64,000 nt of DNA from NCBI RefSeq assembly GCF_004136555.1, contig NZ_NOIT01000003.1:62001-126000 (forward strand), read 5' to 3'. A program made the translations under genes and the position numbers. Of this stretch, positions 1-8,667 are shown piece by piece. This stretch comes from Kocuria carniphila. GTDB taxonomy: Bacteria; Actinomycetota; Actinomycetes; Actinomycetales; Micrococcaceae. The stretch's first letter is position 1. Every line of letters begins with the position of its first letter. The notes under the pieces are model-generated. The model ran no database searches. It had not been told where the DNA came from and worked only from the letters and a program-made list of their open reading frames with translations.

Positions 1-37
1 GAGATGTCATGGGTCACATTGTCCCGGCGTAATCGAA

Positions 38-53
38 TGATTGTCAACAATCA
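38..53. promoter_or_regulatory. candidate operator palindrome upstream of the hydroxyacid dehydrogenase
   Basis: TGATTGT-CA-ACAATCA is a perfect 7-bp inverted repeat with a 2-bp centre, lying 24 bp before the GTG start at 77. TTGT/ACAA half-sites resemble those bound by GntR-family regulators. No regulator gene is visible next to it, so the binding protein is unknown. Confidence 0.4.
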
Positions 54-76
54 GAGGATTGCCCTAGGGTGCAAGT

Positions 77-1186
77 GTGGAGCCGAAACAGAACCCCGAG
101 AACCGCCCGGACAACACATCAAGCAGGGCCGGAGCGACAGATCTCGCGACCCAGGGCGCCGGCGATACGAGCCGGGCACCCCAGGCAAGCAACGACGCCG
201 CCGGGACCGAGCGACGTCGTCGCCCCAAACTCGTGGTGCTCACCTCGCCCGGCGCACCCGACCTGCCCAATGCGCGGGAGATCGAGGCACTCGCCGAGGT
301 CGTCTACGCGGACGCCGAGCAACTCTCCGACGCCCTACCCGGGGCGCAGGCACTACTGCTCTGGGATTTCTTCTCCACGGCACTGCGCGACGCGTGGCAG
401 TCCGCCACGGACCTTGAGTGGATCCATGTAGCTGCAGCGGGCGTAGATTCGCTGCTCTTCGACGAACTCCGCGACTCGGACATCACGGTGACCAACGCCC
501 ACGGCGCCTTTGACGTACCCATTGCGGAATTCGTGCTCGCCTCGATCCTGGCCCATGACAAGCAACTGCACCGAAGCAAGGAGCTGCAACGAAACACCGA
601 GTGGCAGCATCGCGAACTCCAGCAGACAGCAGGGCAGCGCGCCCTGGTGGTCGGCACCGGAGGCATTGGCCGCGCCACGGCCAGACTGTTGCGCGCGGCA
701 GGACTGAAGGTCTCGGGCGCTGGACGCACGGCCCGCGAGCGCGACGAGGACTTCGGAACGGTGATCGCCAGTTCGGAGCTCGCGGAGCACGTGGGCGAGG
801 TCGATCATCTGGTGCTGATCGCACCCCTGACCGGCGCGACGCGGGGCCTGCTGAACGGTGAAGTCCTCCAGCGCATGAAACCGAGCGCGCACGTGATCAA
901 CGTGGGCCGCGGTGCGCTCGTGGATGAACCCGCGCTACTGGACGCACTCCGCGAAGGGCGCGTCGCGGCGGCGTCGTTGGATGTGTTCGAACACGAGCCG
1001 CTCCCCCGGGACCACCCGTTCTGGGCGATGCCCAACGTTCATATCTCCGCGCACATGAGCGGCGACGTGATCGGCTGGCGCACCACCCTGGCGGAGCAGT
1101 TCCAGGACAATCTGGGCCGCTGGTTACGCGGTGAGACCTTGGCGAACCAGGTCGACAAGCAACTGGGCTACGTGCGCGGCCACTAG
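77..1186 (+). CDS. D-2-hydroxyacid dehydrogenase, NAD(P)-binding
   Basis: Predicted cytosolic oxidoreductase that interconverts 2-hydroxyacids and 2-ketoacids using NAD(P)H. Seen: a Rossmann motif VVGTGGIGRATARLL near residues 190-205, the family's NVGRGALVDEPALLDAL segment near 275-290, and a catalytic-type His in HISAHMSG near 325. At 369 residues it is some 40-50 longer than typical members, because residues 1-45 are a polar, low-complexity extension. The start is a GTG at 77 preceded by a weak AGGG. A later start is possible, but I see no better ribosome site. Substrate cannot be told from sequence. It stands alone, with a 7-bp-arm palindrome just upstream that may be its operator. Confidence 0.85.
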   Translation: MEPKQNPENRPDNTSSRAGATDLATQGAGDTSRAPQASNDAAGTERRRRPKLVVLTSPGAPDLPNAREIEALAEVVYADAEQLSDALPGAQALLLWDFFSTALRDAWQSATDLEWIHVAAAGVDSLLFDELRDSDITVTNAHGAFDVPIAEFVLASILAHDKQLHRSKELQRNTEWQHRELQQTAGQRALVVGTGGIGRATARLLRAAGLKVSGAGRTARERDEDFGTVIASSELAEHVGEVDHLVLIAPLTGATRGLLNGEVLQRMKPSAHVINVGRGALVDEPALLDALREGRVAAASLDVFEHEPLPRDHPFWAMPNVHISAHMSGDVIGWRTTLAEQFQDNLGRWLRGETLANQVDKQLGYVRGH

Positions 1187-1675
1187 TCAGAGCAATGCAT
1201 CATCAGATCGGCGCGTCATCAGGTCTGTTCATAGTCACGGCAGTGCAGATGTGGGCCCCGATCGCACCACCAAGCGCCCTCCCGGCAGTCTGATGGGAGG
1301 AAGCTGCAGCCCCGCAGTCTCATGTGATGAACATGCAGAAAAGGTGCGCGCTATGTGCGTTTTCCTCCCCTGATACTTCGCGGCTGCTTTTCCCTCACAT
1401 GAGACTCCGCTCGTGCAGAAACCTCACACCGCCCGCACCCTCACGCATTGACCCCTCAGACACCGCTGCCGAATGCGGTCATCTCGCCGCCCGACCCGTA
1501 CATAGCCACTAGTCACAGCGGCAATGCCGTCCTACGGGCAGCCAGCCCGCGGGGTAGTTTTCGCGTGCCCGCGCAATAGCACGAAATTTTTCGGCAAACC
1601 TCTTGACCTGTGACCCAGCTTACAGTATATTTCATATTACGGAAAACAGCTTCCGGATGATGAAAGGAATGAGAA
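1187..1675. other. 489-bp gene-free region with a 12-bp inverted repeat
   Basis: No convincing coding sequence on either strand. AGTCTCATGTGA at 1316-1327 is matched perfectly by its reverse complement TCACATGAGACT at 1395-1406, 67 bp apart, so the interval could fold as a long-loop hairpin or be the ends of a small element. The right end (from about 1600) holds the promoter of the small gene at 1676. The rest is unexplained. Confidence 0.5.
1603..1631 (+). promoter_or_regulatory. sigma-70-type promoter for the 59-residue protein gene
   Basis: TTGACC (1603-1608) and TATATT (1626-1631) are separated by exactly 17 bp in an unusually AT-rich stretch. This is one of the clearest consensus promoters in the window and would start a roughly 35-40-nt leader before the ATG at 1676. 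CGGAA and TTCCG arms just downstream could form a small hairpin or operator half-sites. Confidence 0.6.
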
Positions 1676-1855
1676 ATGTCGAACGCACCTGCCACTGCAG
1701 CCCACGTGTCCTACTTCAAGTACACCGGCGACACCCTGGACCCGGATTTCTCCGCCGGTAGCAGCAAGATCGAGAACCGTTCCGCTGAAATGTGGACTCT
1801 GGCCGTCTCAGCTGCTTGCATCGGAGCAGCACTGTCCCGGATCCTGACCCGCTGA
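1676..1855 (+). CDS. 59-residue small membrane-associated protein, unknown function
   Basis: This open frame of 59 codons plus stop starts with ATG after an AAAGGA ribosome site. The product begins MSNAPATAAHVSYFKYTGD, has a polar middle, and ends with one hydrophobic helix (WTLAVSAACIGAALSRIL) and a basic tail. That predicts a single-pass or amphipathic membrane peptide of about 6 kDa. Coding is supported by the strong promoter at 1603-1631, the good ribosome site, and the peroxiredoxin gene starting 40 bp downstream in the same direction, suggesting co-transcription. I do not recognise the family. A link to oxidative stress is inferred only from the neighbour. Confidence 0.65.
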   Translation: MSNAPATAAHVSYFKYTGDTLDPDFSAGSSKIENRSAEMWTLAVSAACIGAALSRILTR

Positions 1856-1895
1856 TCGCGGATCCCACCGGAACCACCAAACACTAGGAGCAGCC

Positions 1896-2369
1896 ATGTC
1901 CCGCGAACTCGCTACGGGCGATACCGCCCCCGCACTCAACCTCACCGCCCATGACGGCAACACCGTGAACCTCGGTGATCAGAACGAGCGCAGCGCAGTG
2001 GTGTACTTCTACCCCAAGGCGTTCACGCCGGGGTGCACCACCGAGGCATGCGACTTCCGCGACAACCTGGCCGCCATCAAGGGCCTGGGTTATGACGTGT
2101 ACGGAGTCTCCGGGGACGCCCCGGAAGAACTCAACCGTTTCGTGGAGGAATACCACCTCCCCTACACACTTCTTTCCGACCCCGATCACGCAGCCGCCAA
2201 GGAATGGGGTGCGTGGGGTGAACGCACCATCAACGGTGAAACCTCCGAGGGCCCTCTGCGTTCCACCTTCGTCGTGAACGCGGACGGCACCCTGGCCAAC
2301 GCCGAATACCGCGTCGACGCGAAGGGCCACGTGGGTCGCCTCGTGTCCGAACTCTCCAACGGTTCCTGA
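1896..2369 (+). CDS. bcp: thioredoxin-dependent peroxiredoxin, BCP/PrxQ type
   Basis: Cytosolic thiol peroxidase that reduces H2O2 and organic hydroperoxides, recycled by thioredoxin. The AhpC-TSA fold is clear: VVYFYPKAFTPGCTTEACDF holds the peroxidatic Cys and the nearby second Cys typical of BCP/PrxQ (PGCT-x-E-x-C), then YGVSGD and LLSDPD. Length, 157 residues, is normal for the family. The start is an ATG with CTAGGAG ahead of it. It follows the 59-residue gene by 40 bp and ends at a strong terminator, so the two probably form a small transcript. Confidence 0.93.
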   Translation: MSRELATGDTAPALNLTAHDGNTVNLGDQNERSAVVYFYPKAFTPGCTTEACDFRDNLAAIKGLGYDVYGVSGDAPEELNRFVEEYHLPYTLLSDPDHAAAKEWGAWGERTINGETSEGPLRSTFVVNADGTLANAEYRVDAKGHVGRLVSELSNGS

Positions 2370-2421
2370 GAACCGTCACTAGACTCCGTCCGAACAGTGG
2401 CCTCCTGGACGGACGGAAATA

Positions 2422-2449
2422 GCGGCAGCCGCCTTCGGGCGGCTGCCGC
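2422..2449 (+). terminator. intrinsic terminator after bcp
   Basis: Perfect 12-bp GC-rich stem (GCGGCAGCCGCC / GGCGGCTGCCGC) closed by a TTCG tetraloop and followed by CCTTTAACCCCTTTT. It lies about 50 bp after the bcp stop. Confidence 0.85.
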
Positions 2450-2539
2450 CCTTTAACCCCTTTTCACGCCACGGACGACGCCGCGCGCTCGGCTTCGCGA
2501 CCGACCCCGTCACCGGCCTCATCCCCGGAGCAGCAGCGA

Positions 2540-3595
2540 TCAGCCCTCGCCCGTGATGAGCCCCTCGGACACCATCCAGTCGTAGGCCACATCCACGGGT
2601 TCCTGACCTTCCACGTCCACCTTGAGGTTCAGCTGACGCATGGTCTCATCGGTCAACAGCGGCGAGACCTGGTCGAAGACCTCCTGCAGCTGCGGGTATT
2701 CCTCCAGGGTCTCCGAGTTGAACACGGGTGCCGCGTTGTATGCCGGGAAGAACTTCCGGTCGTCCTCGAGCACGGTCAGGTCCAGTGCGTCGATGCGACC
2801 GTCGGTCGTGAAGACCTCGCCAAAGTTGCAGTCGCCGTCATCGGTTGCCGTATACACCGCGCCCGTGTCGTACACGCCGATATTGCCGTCCGGAATGCCG
2901 TTGGCCGAACCCCGCGGGATGTCGTAGGTGTCCAGCATGGGATCCAGGCCGTCCTGACGGGAGTTGAACTCCGCCTCGACGCACAGCGTCCGCTCGGCCA
3001 CGGGTAGGTTCCCGATCTGCGACAGCTTGGAAATATTGCCCAGTTCGGGCACGGCCTCACTGCGCACCGCGAACGCGTACGTGTTGTTCAGCGGCGCGGG
3101 CCTACCCCAGGTGAGCCCGTTCTCCAGGTCCGCGTCGTGCACGGCCTGCCATTGTTCTTCCTTGTCCGGGATGCCGGTGGGATTGCCCATGTAGGTGATC
3201 CACGCGGTGCCCGTGTACTCGTACGTGAAGTCACCCTCGCCGGACACCATCAGTTCGCGCACCGGCTGGCTTCCGGGCACGTTGGTGAAGTCCTCCACCT
3301 CGAACCCTGCGGCCTCCGCGGTCATCACCGCGATCTTGCCCAGGATGAGCTGCTCGGTGAAGTTCTTGCTCACCACCGTGATCTGTGCGTCCTCGGGCAG
3401 TCCCTCCACAGGCTGGATCGCGCCCGGCTGCACCTCCGGCACGAACGACGTGGCCGGTTGCAGACCGCAGCCGGCCAACAGCATCACGGCGAGTCCCGCA
3501 CCCAGTCCTGCGACGGCGCGCGTGCGCTTTCGGTTCGACGACGCCGCCCCGGCCACCGGCCGTTGCCTTCGTCCCGTTCGATTAGACGTTGCCAT
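2540..3595 (-). CDS. osmoprotectant (glycine betaine/choline-type) ABC transporter substrate-binding lipoprotein
   Basis: Extracellular solute receptor of the OpuAC/ProX family, lipid-anchored. The N-terminus is basic and hydrophobic, with a lipobox LLAGC. Then come VVSKNFTEQLILGKI, FTYEYTGTAW and LNNTYAFAV, typical of OpuC-like binding proteins. The start is the ATG at 3595, which overlaps the permease stop as ATGA; an earlier in-frame start is less likely. The product is 351 residues. It is the last gene of a four-gene operon (permease, ATPase, permease, receptor), all overlapping. The role is uptake of quaternary-ammonium compatible solutes under osmotic stress; the exact ligand (betaine, choline, carnitine or other) is not determinable. 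Confidence 0.9.
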   Translation of the reverse strand: MATSNRTGRRQRPVAGAASSNRKRTRAVAGLGAGLAVMLLAGCGLQPATSFVPEVQPGAIQPVEGLPEDAQITVVSKNFTEQLILGKIAVMTAEAAGFEVEDFTNVPGSQPVRELMVSGEGDFTYEYTGTAWITYMGNPTGIPDKEEQWQAVHDADLENGLTWGRPAPLNNTYAFAVRSEAVPELGNISKLSQIGNLPVAERTLCVEAEFNSRQDGLDPMLDTYDIPRGSANGIPDGNIGVYDTGAVYTATDDGDCNFGEVFTTDGRIDALDLTVLEDDRKFFPAYNAAPVFNSETLEEYPQLQEVFDQVSPLLTDETMRQLNLKVDVEGQEPVDVAYDWMVSEGLITGEG

Positions 3596-4377
3596 CACAG
3601 TCCCTTCGGGCGCGCGACGTATTCCACGAAGCGCCCCAACCAATCCACGAGCAGAGCCAACAGCGCGACCAGCAGGGAACCCGCGATCAGCACCTTGATC
3701 AGGTTCAGGTTCACGCCGGTGGTGATCAGAATGCCCAGGCCACCGCCGTTGATGAACGTGGCCAGTGTCGCGGTTCCCACCAGCAACACCAGGGCCGTGC
3801 GGATACCGGACAGCATCACCGGCACCGCGAGTGGGAGTTCCACCCTGAAGAGCACCGCCGCCGCGCTCATGCCCATGCCGCGGCCGGCTTCGACAAGTCG
3901 CTGATCAACCTGCTGCAAACCCACCATGGTGTTCCGCAGTACCGGCAGAATCGCGTAGGCCACCAGGGCAACGACAGCCGCCTTGAACCCGAAACCCAGC
4001 CAGAAGGACAACAACACCACCAGGCCGATGGCCGGTGCCGCCTGTCCGATATTGGCCACGACCAGGACCGGTCCGGTGAACTTGCGCAGCGGCCCGCGGG
4101 TCAGCAGGATCCCCAGCGGGATCGCGATGAGCAGCACCAACAAGGCCGCCACGGCGGTCAGTTTCAAGTGCTCCCACGTGTAGCCCCACAGCGCGTCAGG
4201 TGCCAGGGTCGCCCGTTCCGTGTCGGTCAGGTCGCCGAAAGCCAACCATGCGAACAGCGCCGCGATGGCCACGAGGATGACGGCCAGCTGAATCCACAGT
4301 CCCTTGGACGACCCGCCCGCGATCGCCGCGGTGGTCGAGACGGCGTCCGGGTTCTGCACTCCGGTCGTCGCGCTCAC
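3595..4377 (-). CDS. osmoprotectant ABC transporter permease (second)
   Basis: Integral membrane subunit of the betaine/choline importer (BPD_transp_1 type). At least five hydrophobic helices are visible, with the permease coupling loop in LVEAGRGMGMSAAAVLFRVE, and GQAAPAIGLVV near the middle. The start is GTG at 4377, overlapping the ATPase stop as GTGA, which gives 260 residues. The longer frame begins inside the ATPase tail and is rejected. It pairs with the other permease gene at 5872-6555 to form a heterodimeric channel. Confidence 0.88.
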   Translation of the reverse strand: MSATTGVQNPDAVSTTAAIAGGSSKGLWIQLAVILVAIAALFAWLAFGDLTDTERATLAPDALWGYTWEHLKLTAVAALLVLLIAIPLGILLTRGPLRKFTGPVLVVANIGQAAPAIGLVVLLSFWLGFGFKAAVVALVAYAILPVLRNTMVGLQQVDQRLVEAGRGMGMSAAAVLFRVELPLAVPVMLSGIRTALVLLVGTATLATFINGGGLGILITTGVNLNLIKVLIAGSLLVALLALLVDWLGRFVEYVARPKGL

Positions 4378-5879
4378 GGCCGATCCCTCGTTTCCGTCAA
4401 GTTCTCTTCGCCGACGTCGCCCCGGTCCGTTGCGCTCGAGTCCCGCCTGGTCTCGTCCCACGGGGCACGGTGGCCGTTCGTGGTGGTGTGCCCATTCACC
4501 GTGTCGTGATTTTCGGCATGGGGCTCGCGAGCATCATCGCGCGGTCGCGAAGCATTCTCGGAGGTGGCCGCGACTGTGGACCCAGCCGCGGCGGCGTCGC
4601 CCTCGGTGTTCGTTGCAGCGTGGCGGTCGGTGGCGGCGGCGTTGACCGGGGCGTCGTCGTCGGAAATCTGCGGGATGGAGCCGGTATTCAGGCCGACCGG
4701 TGCGTCGCCGTCGCCCTGGGCGGCAGCCTGACCGGCCGAGATCGCGTCCATGACCGTGTTCACGGTGATCAGGCCGGTGAACGCGTCTCGTCGTCCGGCG
4801 ACCAGCGCCGCGCTGGTGCTCGCAACCAGCATGGCGTCCAGGGCCTCGTTGAGGGTGGACTGTTCGTTGACGAGCGGCAGGTTGGGATCCGCGGCATCCG
4901 AGATGACCTGCATGCGGGAGAGCTGGCGCTGCGACAACCACTGGATCGCGCGGCCGCGGGAATCCAGGATCACCACGTTCTGCTGACCAGCTTCTTGCAA
5001 GCGGGCGATGACTGCTTCCGGTGACTCACCGGGCGCCGCGGTCACGGCTTTCTGCTGCTCGACCTCGTGCACGCGGTTGAGCGTGAGCTGCTTGAGACCT
5101 GCACCTGAACCAATGAAGTTCTCGACGAACTCGTTGCTCGGGTTGGCCAGGATGCGCTCTGGGGAGTCGTACTGCTCGATCTGGGCACCCTCGTTGAAGA
5201 TGGCGATCCAGTCGCCGAGCTTCACGGCCTCGTCGAAGTCGTGGGTGACGCAGACGATCGTTTTCTGCAGCTCGGCCTGGATATTGAGCAACTCGTTCTG
5301 CAGGCGTTGGCGGGTGATGGGGTCAACCGCCCCGAACGGTTCATCCATGAGCAGGATGGGCGGGTCCGCGGCGAGCGCACGGGCCACGCCGATGCGCTGC
5401 TGCTGACCACCCGAAAGTTCCTTGGGGTACCGATTCCGATAGACCGTGGGGTCCAGGGACACCAGTTCGAGGAGCTCGTCCACGCGAGCTGCGATCCGGT
5501 CCTTGTCCCAGCCGAGCATCTTGGGCACCAAACCGATGTTGGCCGCAACGCTCATGTGGGGGAACAGACCTCCGGCCTGGATCACGTAGCCGATCTGACG
5601 GCGCAGCTTGTCGCCGTTCATGTCCGTCACGTTGTCCCCGTTGATCACGATGGCCCCGTCCGTGGGCTCGATCAGGCGGTTGATCATCTTGAGCGTGGTG
5701 GTCTTACCGCAACCGGAGGGTCCCACGAACATCACGATGCTGCCCGCGGGGATCTCCATGGTGAGCCCACCCACCGCGGGCTTGGTCTGGCCGGGGTACT
5801 GCTTGGTCACCTGATCGAGCAGGATGGATGCGCCGCTGACGTTCTCGGCAGAGTTCTGGATGGTTTGTGTTTCAGACAC
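4374..5879 (-). CDS. osmoprotectant ABC transporter ATPase with CBS domains and long acidic tail
   Basis: Energy-coupling subunit of the importer, OpuCA/ProV-like. The ABC domain (about residues 15-250) has Walker A GPSGCGKTT, signature LSGGQQQR, Walker B ILLMDEPFGAVD and the switch His in VCVTHD. A CBS pair (about 290-390) is the usual ionic-strength sensor of this family. Residues about 390-501 are a low-complexity Ala/Asp/Thr/His-rich tail not expected in the family. The start is GTG at 5879, overlapping the upstream permease stop by 8 bp. At 501 residues it is roughly 100 longer than typical homologues because of that tail. Confidence 0.92.
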   Translation of the reverse strand: MSETQTIQNSAENVSGASILLDQVTKQYPGQTKPAVGGLTMEIPAGSIVMFVGPSGCGKTTTLKMINRLIEPTDGAIVINGDNVTDMNGDKLRRQIGYVIQAGGLFPHMSVAANIGLVPKMLGWDKDRIAARVDELLELVSLDPTVYRNRYPKELSGGQQQRIGVARALAADPPILLMDEPFGAVDPITRQRLQNELLNIQAELQKTIVCVTHDFDEAVKLGDWIAIFNEGAQIEQYDSPERILANPSNEFVENFIGSGAGLKQLTLNRVHEVEQQKAVTAAPGESPEAVIARLQEAGQQNVVILDSRGRAIQWLSQRQLSRMQVISDAADPNLPLVNEQSTLNEALDAMLVASTSAALVAGRRDAFTGLITVNTVMDAISAGQAAAQGDGDAPVGLNTGSIPQISDDDAPVNAAATDRHAATNTEGDAAAAGSTVAATSENASRPRDDAREPHAENHDTVNGHTTTNGHRAPWDETRRDSSATDRGDVGEENLTETRDRP

Positions 5880-6555
5880 GGATACCTCGCGAGGTTGTCA
5901 GACGGCTCAGGACCACCAACAGGAGGTCCAAGATGATGGCCAGCAGGATGACACCGACGACTCCCACGACCACGGATTCAAAGGCGTTGGCCCCACCCAG
6001 GCGGGAGAGACCAGAAAAGATGAAGCCACCCAGGCCGGGGCCCAGGGTGTAGGCGGCCACGGCAGCAATGCCTATGACCATTTGCGCGGAAACGCGGATG
6101 CCCGCCAGGATGATGGGCCACGCCATGGGCAGTTCCACGGTGGCCAGGGTGCGGAATCGACTCATGCCGATACCGCGTGCGGATTCGACCACGGATGCCG
6201 GGATGCTGTTCAGCCCCACCACAGCGTTGCGCAGGATGGGCAGGGTCGCGAAAAACGTGACCACGATGACCGCCGGGAGCACGCCGAAACCGAACGGTGC
6301 GATCAAGAGACCGATCAGCGCGAAGGACGGAATGGTCAGACCCATGGCCGAGACCCCGTTGGCTAGTGCGCTGGCCGTCTTGCTCCGGTAGACCAGAGCC
6401 GACAGCACGACGGCCAGGACAGTGGCGAGCACGAGGCACTGCACCACCAGGCTGAGGTGCTGCCACGAGGCGAACAAAATCTGTTGATAACTATCTCTGA
6501 CAAAGTCCCACACGCGCGTACCGTCTCCACCCTCACCGTAGGCAGAGGGCTGCAT
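5872..6555 (-). CDS. osmoprotectant ABC transporter permease (first)
   Basis: First gene of the importer operon. Hydrophobic helices flank the coupling loop VVESARGIGMSRFRTLATVE and the characteristic SAMGLTIPSFALIGLL. The length, 227 residues, is normal for OpuCB/CD-like permeases. The ATG at 6555 lacks a good ribosome site; a GTG at 6513 with GGTGGAG upstream is a possible alternative. The 240 bp between this start and the divergent gene at 6797 must hold the operon promoter, but I cannot assign it with confidence. Confidence 0.88.
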   Translation of the reverse strand: MQPSAYGEGGDGTRVWDFVRDSYQQILFASWQHLSLVVQCLVLATVLAVVLSALVYRSKTASALANGVSAMGLTIPSFALIGLLIAPFGFGVLPAVIVVTFFATLPILRNAVVGLNSIPASVVESARGIGMSRFRTLATVELPMAWPIILAGIRVSAQMVIGIAAVAAYTLGPGLGGFIFSGLSRLGGANAFESVVVGVVGVILLAIILDLLLVVLSRLTTSRGIRV

Positions 6556-6796
6556 CGTCCATAGTGGTCAGATTGCTGTTGATTCCTGTTCAGGTTGGGA
6601 CCGAACTGCTGCATTCGTGTGCATTGAGCCACACAATCTTCGCATCGTGACCCGTTCGTGACATTCGTGAGCACACCCTCTGACGCCTCCTGGCTGGGGC
6701 GGTGTCGCTCATAGCGGACAGCCCCAGGGTTTTCTTGCCAACACCGGCGGACGGTGGAACCATAGAACCACAAGCGAATCGAAAGGAGCCTTACCA

Positions 6797-7351
6797 ATGG
6801 CTGATTTGACCGGTAAGAAGATTCTCTCGCTGCAGACCAACCGCGGCGTGGAGCAGGACGAGCTGAAGGTCCCCCTGGAGAAGCTGCGTGAAGCGGGCGC
6901 CACCGTGACCGTCGCGTCTCAGGAGAACGGCGAGATCCAGAGCCTCGTGGGCGACTGGGATTTGGGTGAGACGTTCCCCGTGGATCAGAAGATCTCAGAC
7001 GTGAACGAGTCCGAGTACGACCTGCTGCTGCTCCCCGGTGGCACCCTCAACGCTGACACCCTCCGTCTCGACGAGGATGCCCAGAAGATCGCCCAGGCCT
7101 TCGCGTCCTCCGGCCGTCCCATCGCATCCATCTGCCACGGCCCGTGGTTGCTGGTGGAGACCGGACTGGTGAATGGCAAGACCCTGACCTCGTACGACTC
7201 CGTCAAGGTCGACATCACCAACGCCGGTGGCACCTGGGTGGATGAGCCCATGAAGCGCTGCCCCGCCAAGGACTGGGTGCTCATCACCTCGCGTAACCCC
7301 GGTGACCTGGAGCCGTTCGTCCAGGCCATCGAGGATGAACTGACCGCCTGA
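6797..7351 (+). CDS. DJ-1/PfpI-family protein (deglycase/chaperone-like)
   Basis: Type 1 glutamine-amidotransferase-like fold of the PfpI/YhbO group, thought to act on glycated or damaged proteins and metabolites. Seen: the LLLPGGTLNADTLR strand-turn and the nucleophile elbow ASICHGPWLL, with Cys followed by His as in PfpI. Length, 184 residues, is typical. The ATG follows a strong GAAAGGAGCC. It is monocistronic, with a bidirectional-looking hairpin 50 bp after the stop. Whether it has protease, deglycase or other activity cannot be told from sequence. Confidence 0.88.
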   Translation: MADLTGKKILSLQTNRGVEQDELKVPLEKLREAGATVTVASQENGEIQSLVGDWDLGETFPVDQKISDVNESEYDLLLLPGGTLNADTLRLDEDAQKIAQAFASSGRPIASICHGPWLLVETGLVNGKTLTSYDSVKVDITNAGGTWVDEPMKRCPAKDWVLITSRNPGDLEPFVQAIEDELTA

Positions 7352-7400
7352 GATTACTGGGCGAGATCCGTGCTCAAGGGGATCTCAACGAAAGCCAGAA

Positions 7401-7431
7401 CTGCCCCGGCCGCATGATGCGGCCGGGGCAG
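7401..7431. terminator. hairpin terminator between convergent genes
   Basis: Perfect 14-bp stem CTGCCCCGGCCGCA / TGCGGCCGGGGCAG with a 3-nt loop, lying between the convergent PfpI-like gene and the aminotransferase. There is no long T tract, but it could serve either strand. Confidence 0.7.
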
Positions 7432-7521
7432 TCCTGTTGCCGAACTTGGTGCCGGTATCGGTTCTATGCCGTTCTGGCGCCGAACTCGATCCGGTCTCGG
7501 CCCAGCGTCTATTCGTCAGTG

Positions 7522-8619
7522 CTACTTACCCAACACGTCCTTCAACGCGCCGAGCACGAGCGCCACGGAATCCGGGGCGGCGTTGGGGCCCATCAGGCCG
7601 ATGCGCCACACGGTGCTGGCGAACTCCTTGACGCCCGCGCCGATCTCCAGGTTGTACTTCTCGAGCAGTTCCTTGCGCACGGCGGCGGAGTCCACGCCCT
7701 CCGGAACCTTGACGGTGGTCAGCTCGGGCAGGCGGTGGCCCTCGGCAGCGAACAGTTCGAGGCCCATGGCCTCCAGGCCGTCCTGCAGCGCTTGGCCGGC
7801 TGCGTAATGACGGTTGCGAACGGCGTCGAGCCCTTCGTCCAGGATGCGCTGCAGACCGGCGTCGAGGGACGCGATCATGGCGACCGGTGCCGTGTGGTGG
7901 TAGGTGCGTGAGGCGCTACCGGAGGTCTCCCCCACGTAGCCGCCCAGCATGCCCAGGTCCAGGTACCACGAGCGCGGGTTCTCCACGCGGCGCTCCCAGG
8001 CACGGTCCGAGACGGTGAAGGGTGCCAGGCCGGGGGCCACGCCCAGGCACTTCTGGGTACCGGCGTAGCCGATGTCGATGCCCCATTCGTCGGCCTTGAG
8101 TTCTATACCGCCGATGGAGGTCACGGCGTCCACGAGCAGCAGAGCGTCACCCTTGATGGCACCGAGGGCGGCGATATCCGAGCGCACACCCGTGGAGGTT
8201 TCCGCGTGAACCGCGGCGATGATCGTGGGGTTGGGGTGAGCGTCGGCCACTTTCTGTGCGTCCACCGGCTGACCGAACGGGAAGTCCACGCGGACCACCT
8301 CGGCACCGCAGCGCGCGGCGACATCGCACATGCGCTCACCGAACAGGCCGTTGACGGCAATGACCACCACGTCACCGGGGTTCACGAAGTTCACGAACGC
8401 CGCTTCCATACCCGCCGAGCCCGTGGCCGAGATCGGCAGGGTGCGGCGGTTGGAGGTGCCCCACACCTGACGCAGACCATCACACGCGCGGTCCATGATC
8501 TCGAGGAACTGCGGGTCCAGGTGGCCCAGGAGCGGCCGGGCGAGTGCCTCCGTGGCCTCCGGGTACGGATTGGACGGGCCGGGGCCGAACAGGTGGCGGG
8601 CGGTCAACGTGTTGGTCAT
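7522..8619 (-). CDS. class V aminotransferase (alanine-glyoxylate / serine-pyruvate type)
   Basis: PLP-dependent aminotransferase, cytosolic, likely transferring amino groups between alanine or serine and glyoxylate/pyruvate-type acceptors. Seen: FGPGPSNPYPEATEAL at the N-terminus, the Asp of LLVDAVTSIGG, and the PLP-Lys in YAGTQKCLGVAPGL. The ATG at 8619 is chosen because GAGGAGG sits 6 bp before it; the frame extends 8 codons further without support. The product is 365 residues, normal for the family. It starts 48 bp after the MFS gene stop on the same strand, so the pair is probably co-transcribed. Confidence 0.9.
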   Translation of the reverse strand: MTNTLTARHLFGPGPSNPYPEATEALARPLLGHLDPQFLEIMDRACDGLRQVWGTSNRRTLPISATGSAGMEAAFVNFVNPGDVVVIAVNGLFGERMCDVAARCGAEVVRVDFPFGQPVDAQKVADAHPNPTIIAAVHAETSTGVRSDIAALGAIKGDALLLVDAVTSIGGIELKADEWGIDIGYAGTQKCLGVAPGLAPFTVSDRAWERRVENPRSWYLDLGMLGGYVGETSGSASRTYHHTAPVAMIASLDAGLQRILDEGLDAVRNRHYAAGQALQDGLEAMGLELFAAEGHRLPELTTVKVPEGVDSAAVRKELLEKYNLEIGAGVKEFASTVWRIGLMGPNAAPDSVALVLGALKDVLGK

Positions 8620-8667
8620 GCGGGGCCTCCTCAGGCTGTCCACGTGTGGGGTGCGTCTCGTTCAACC

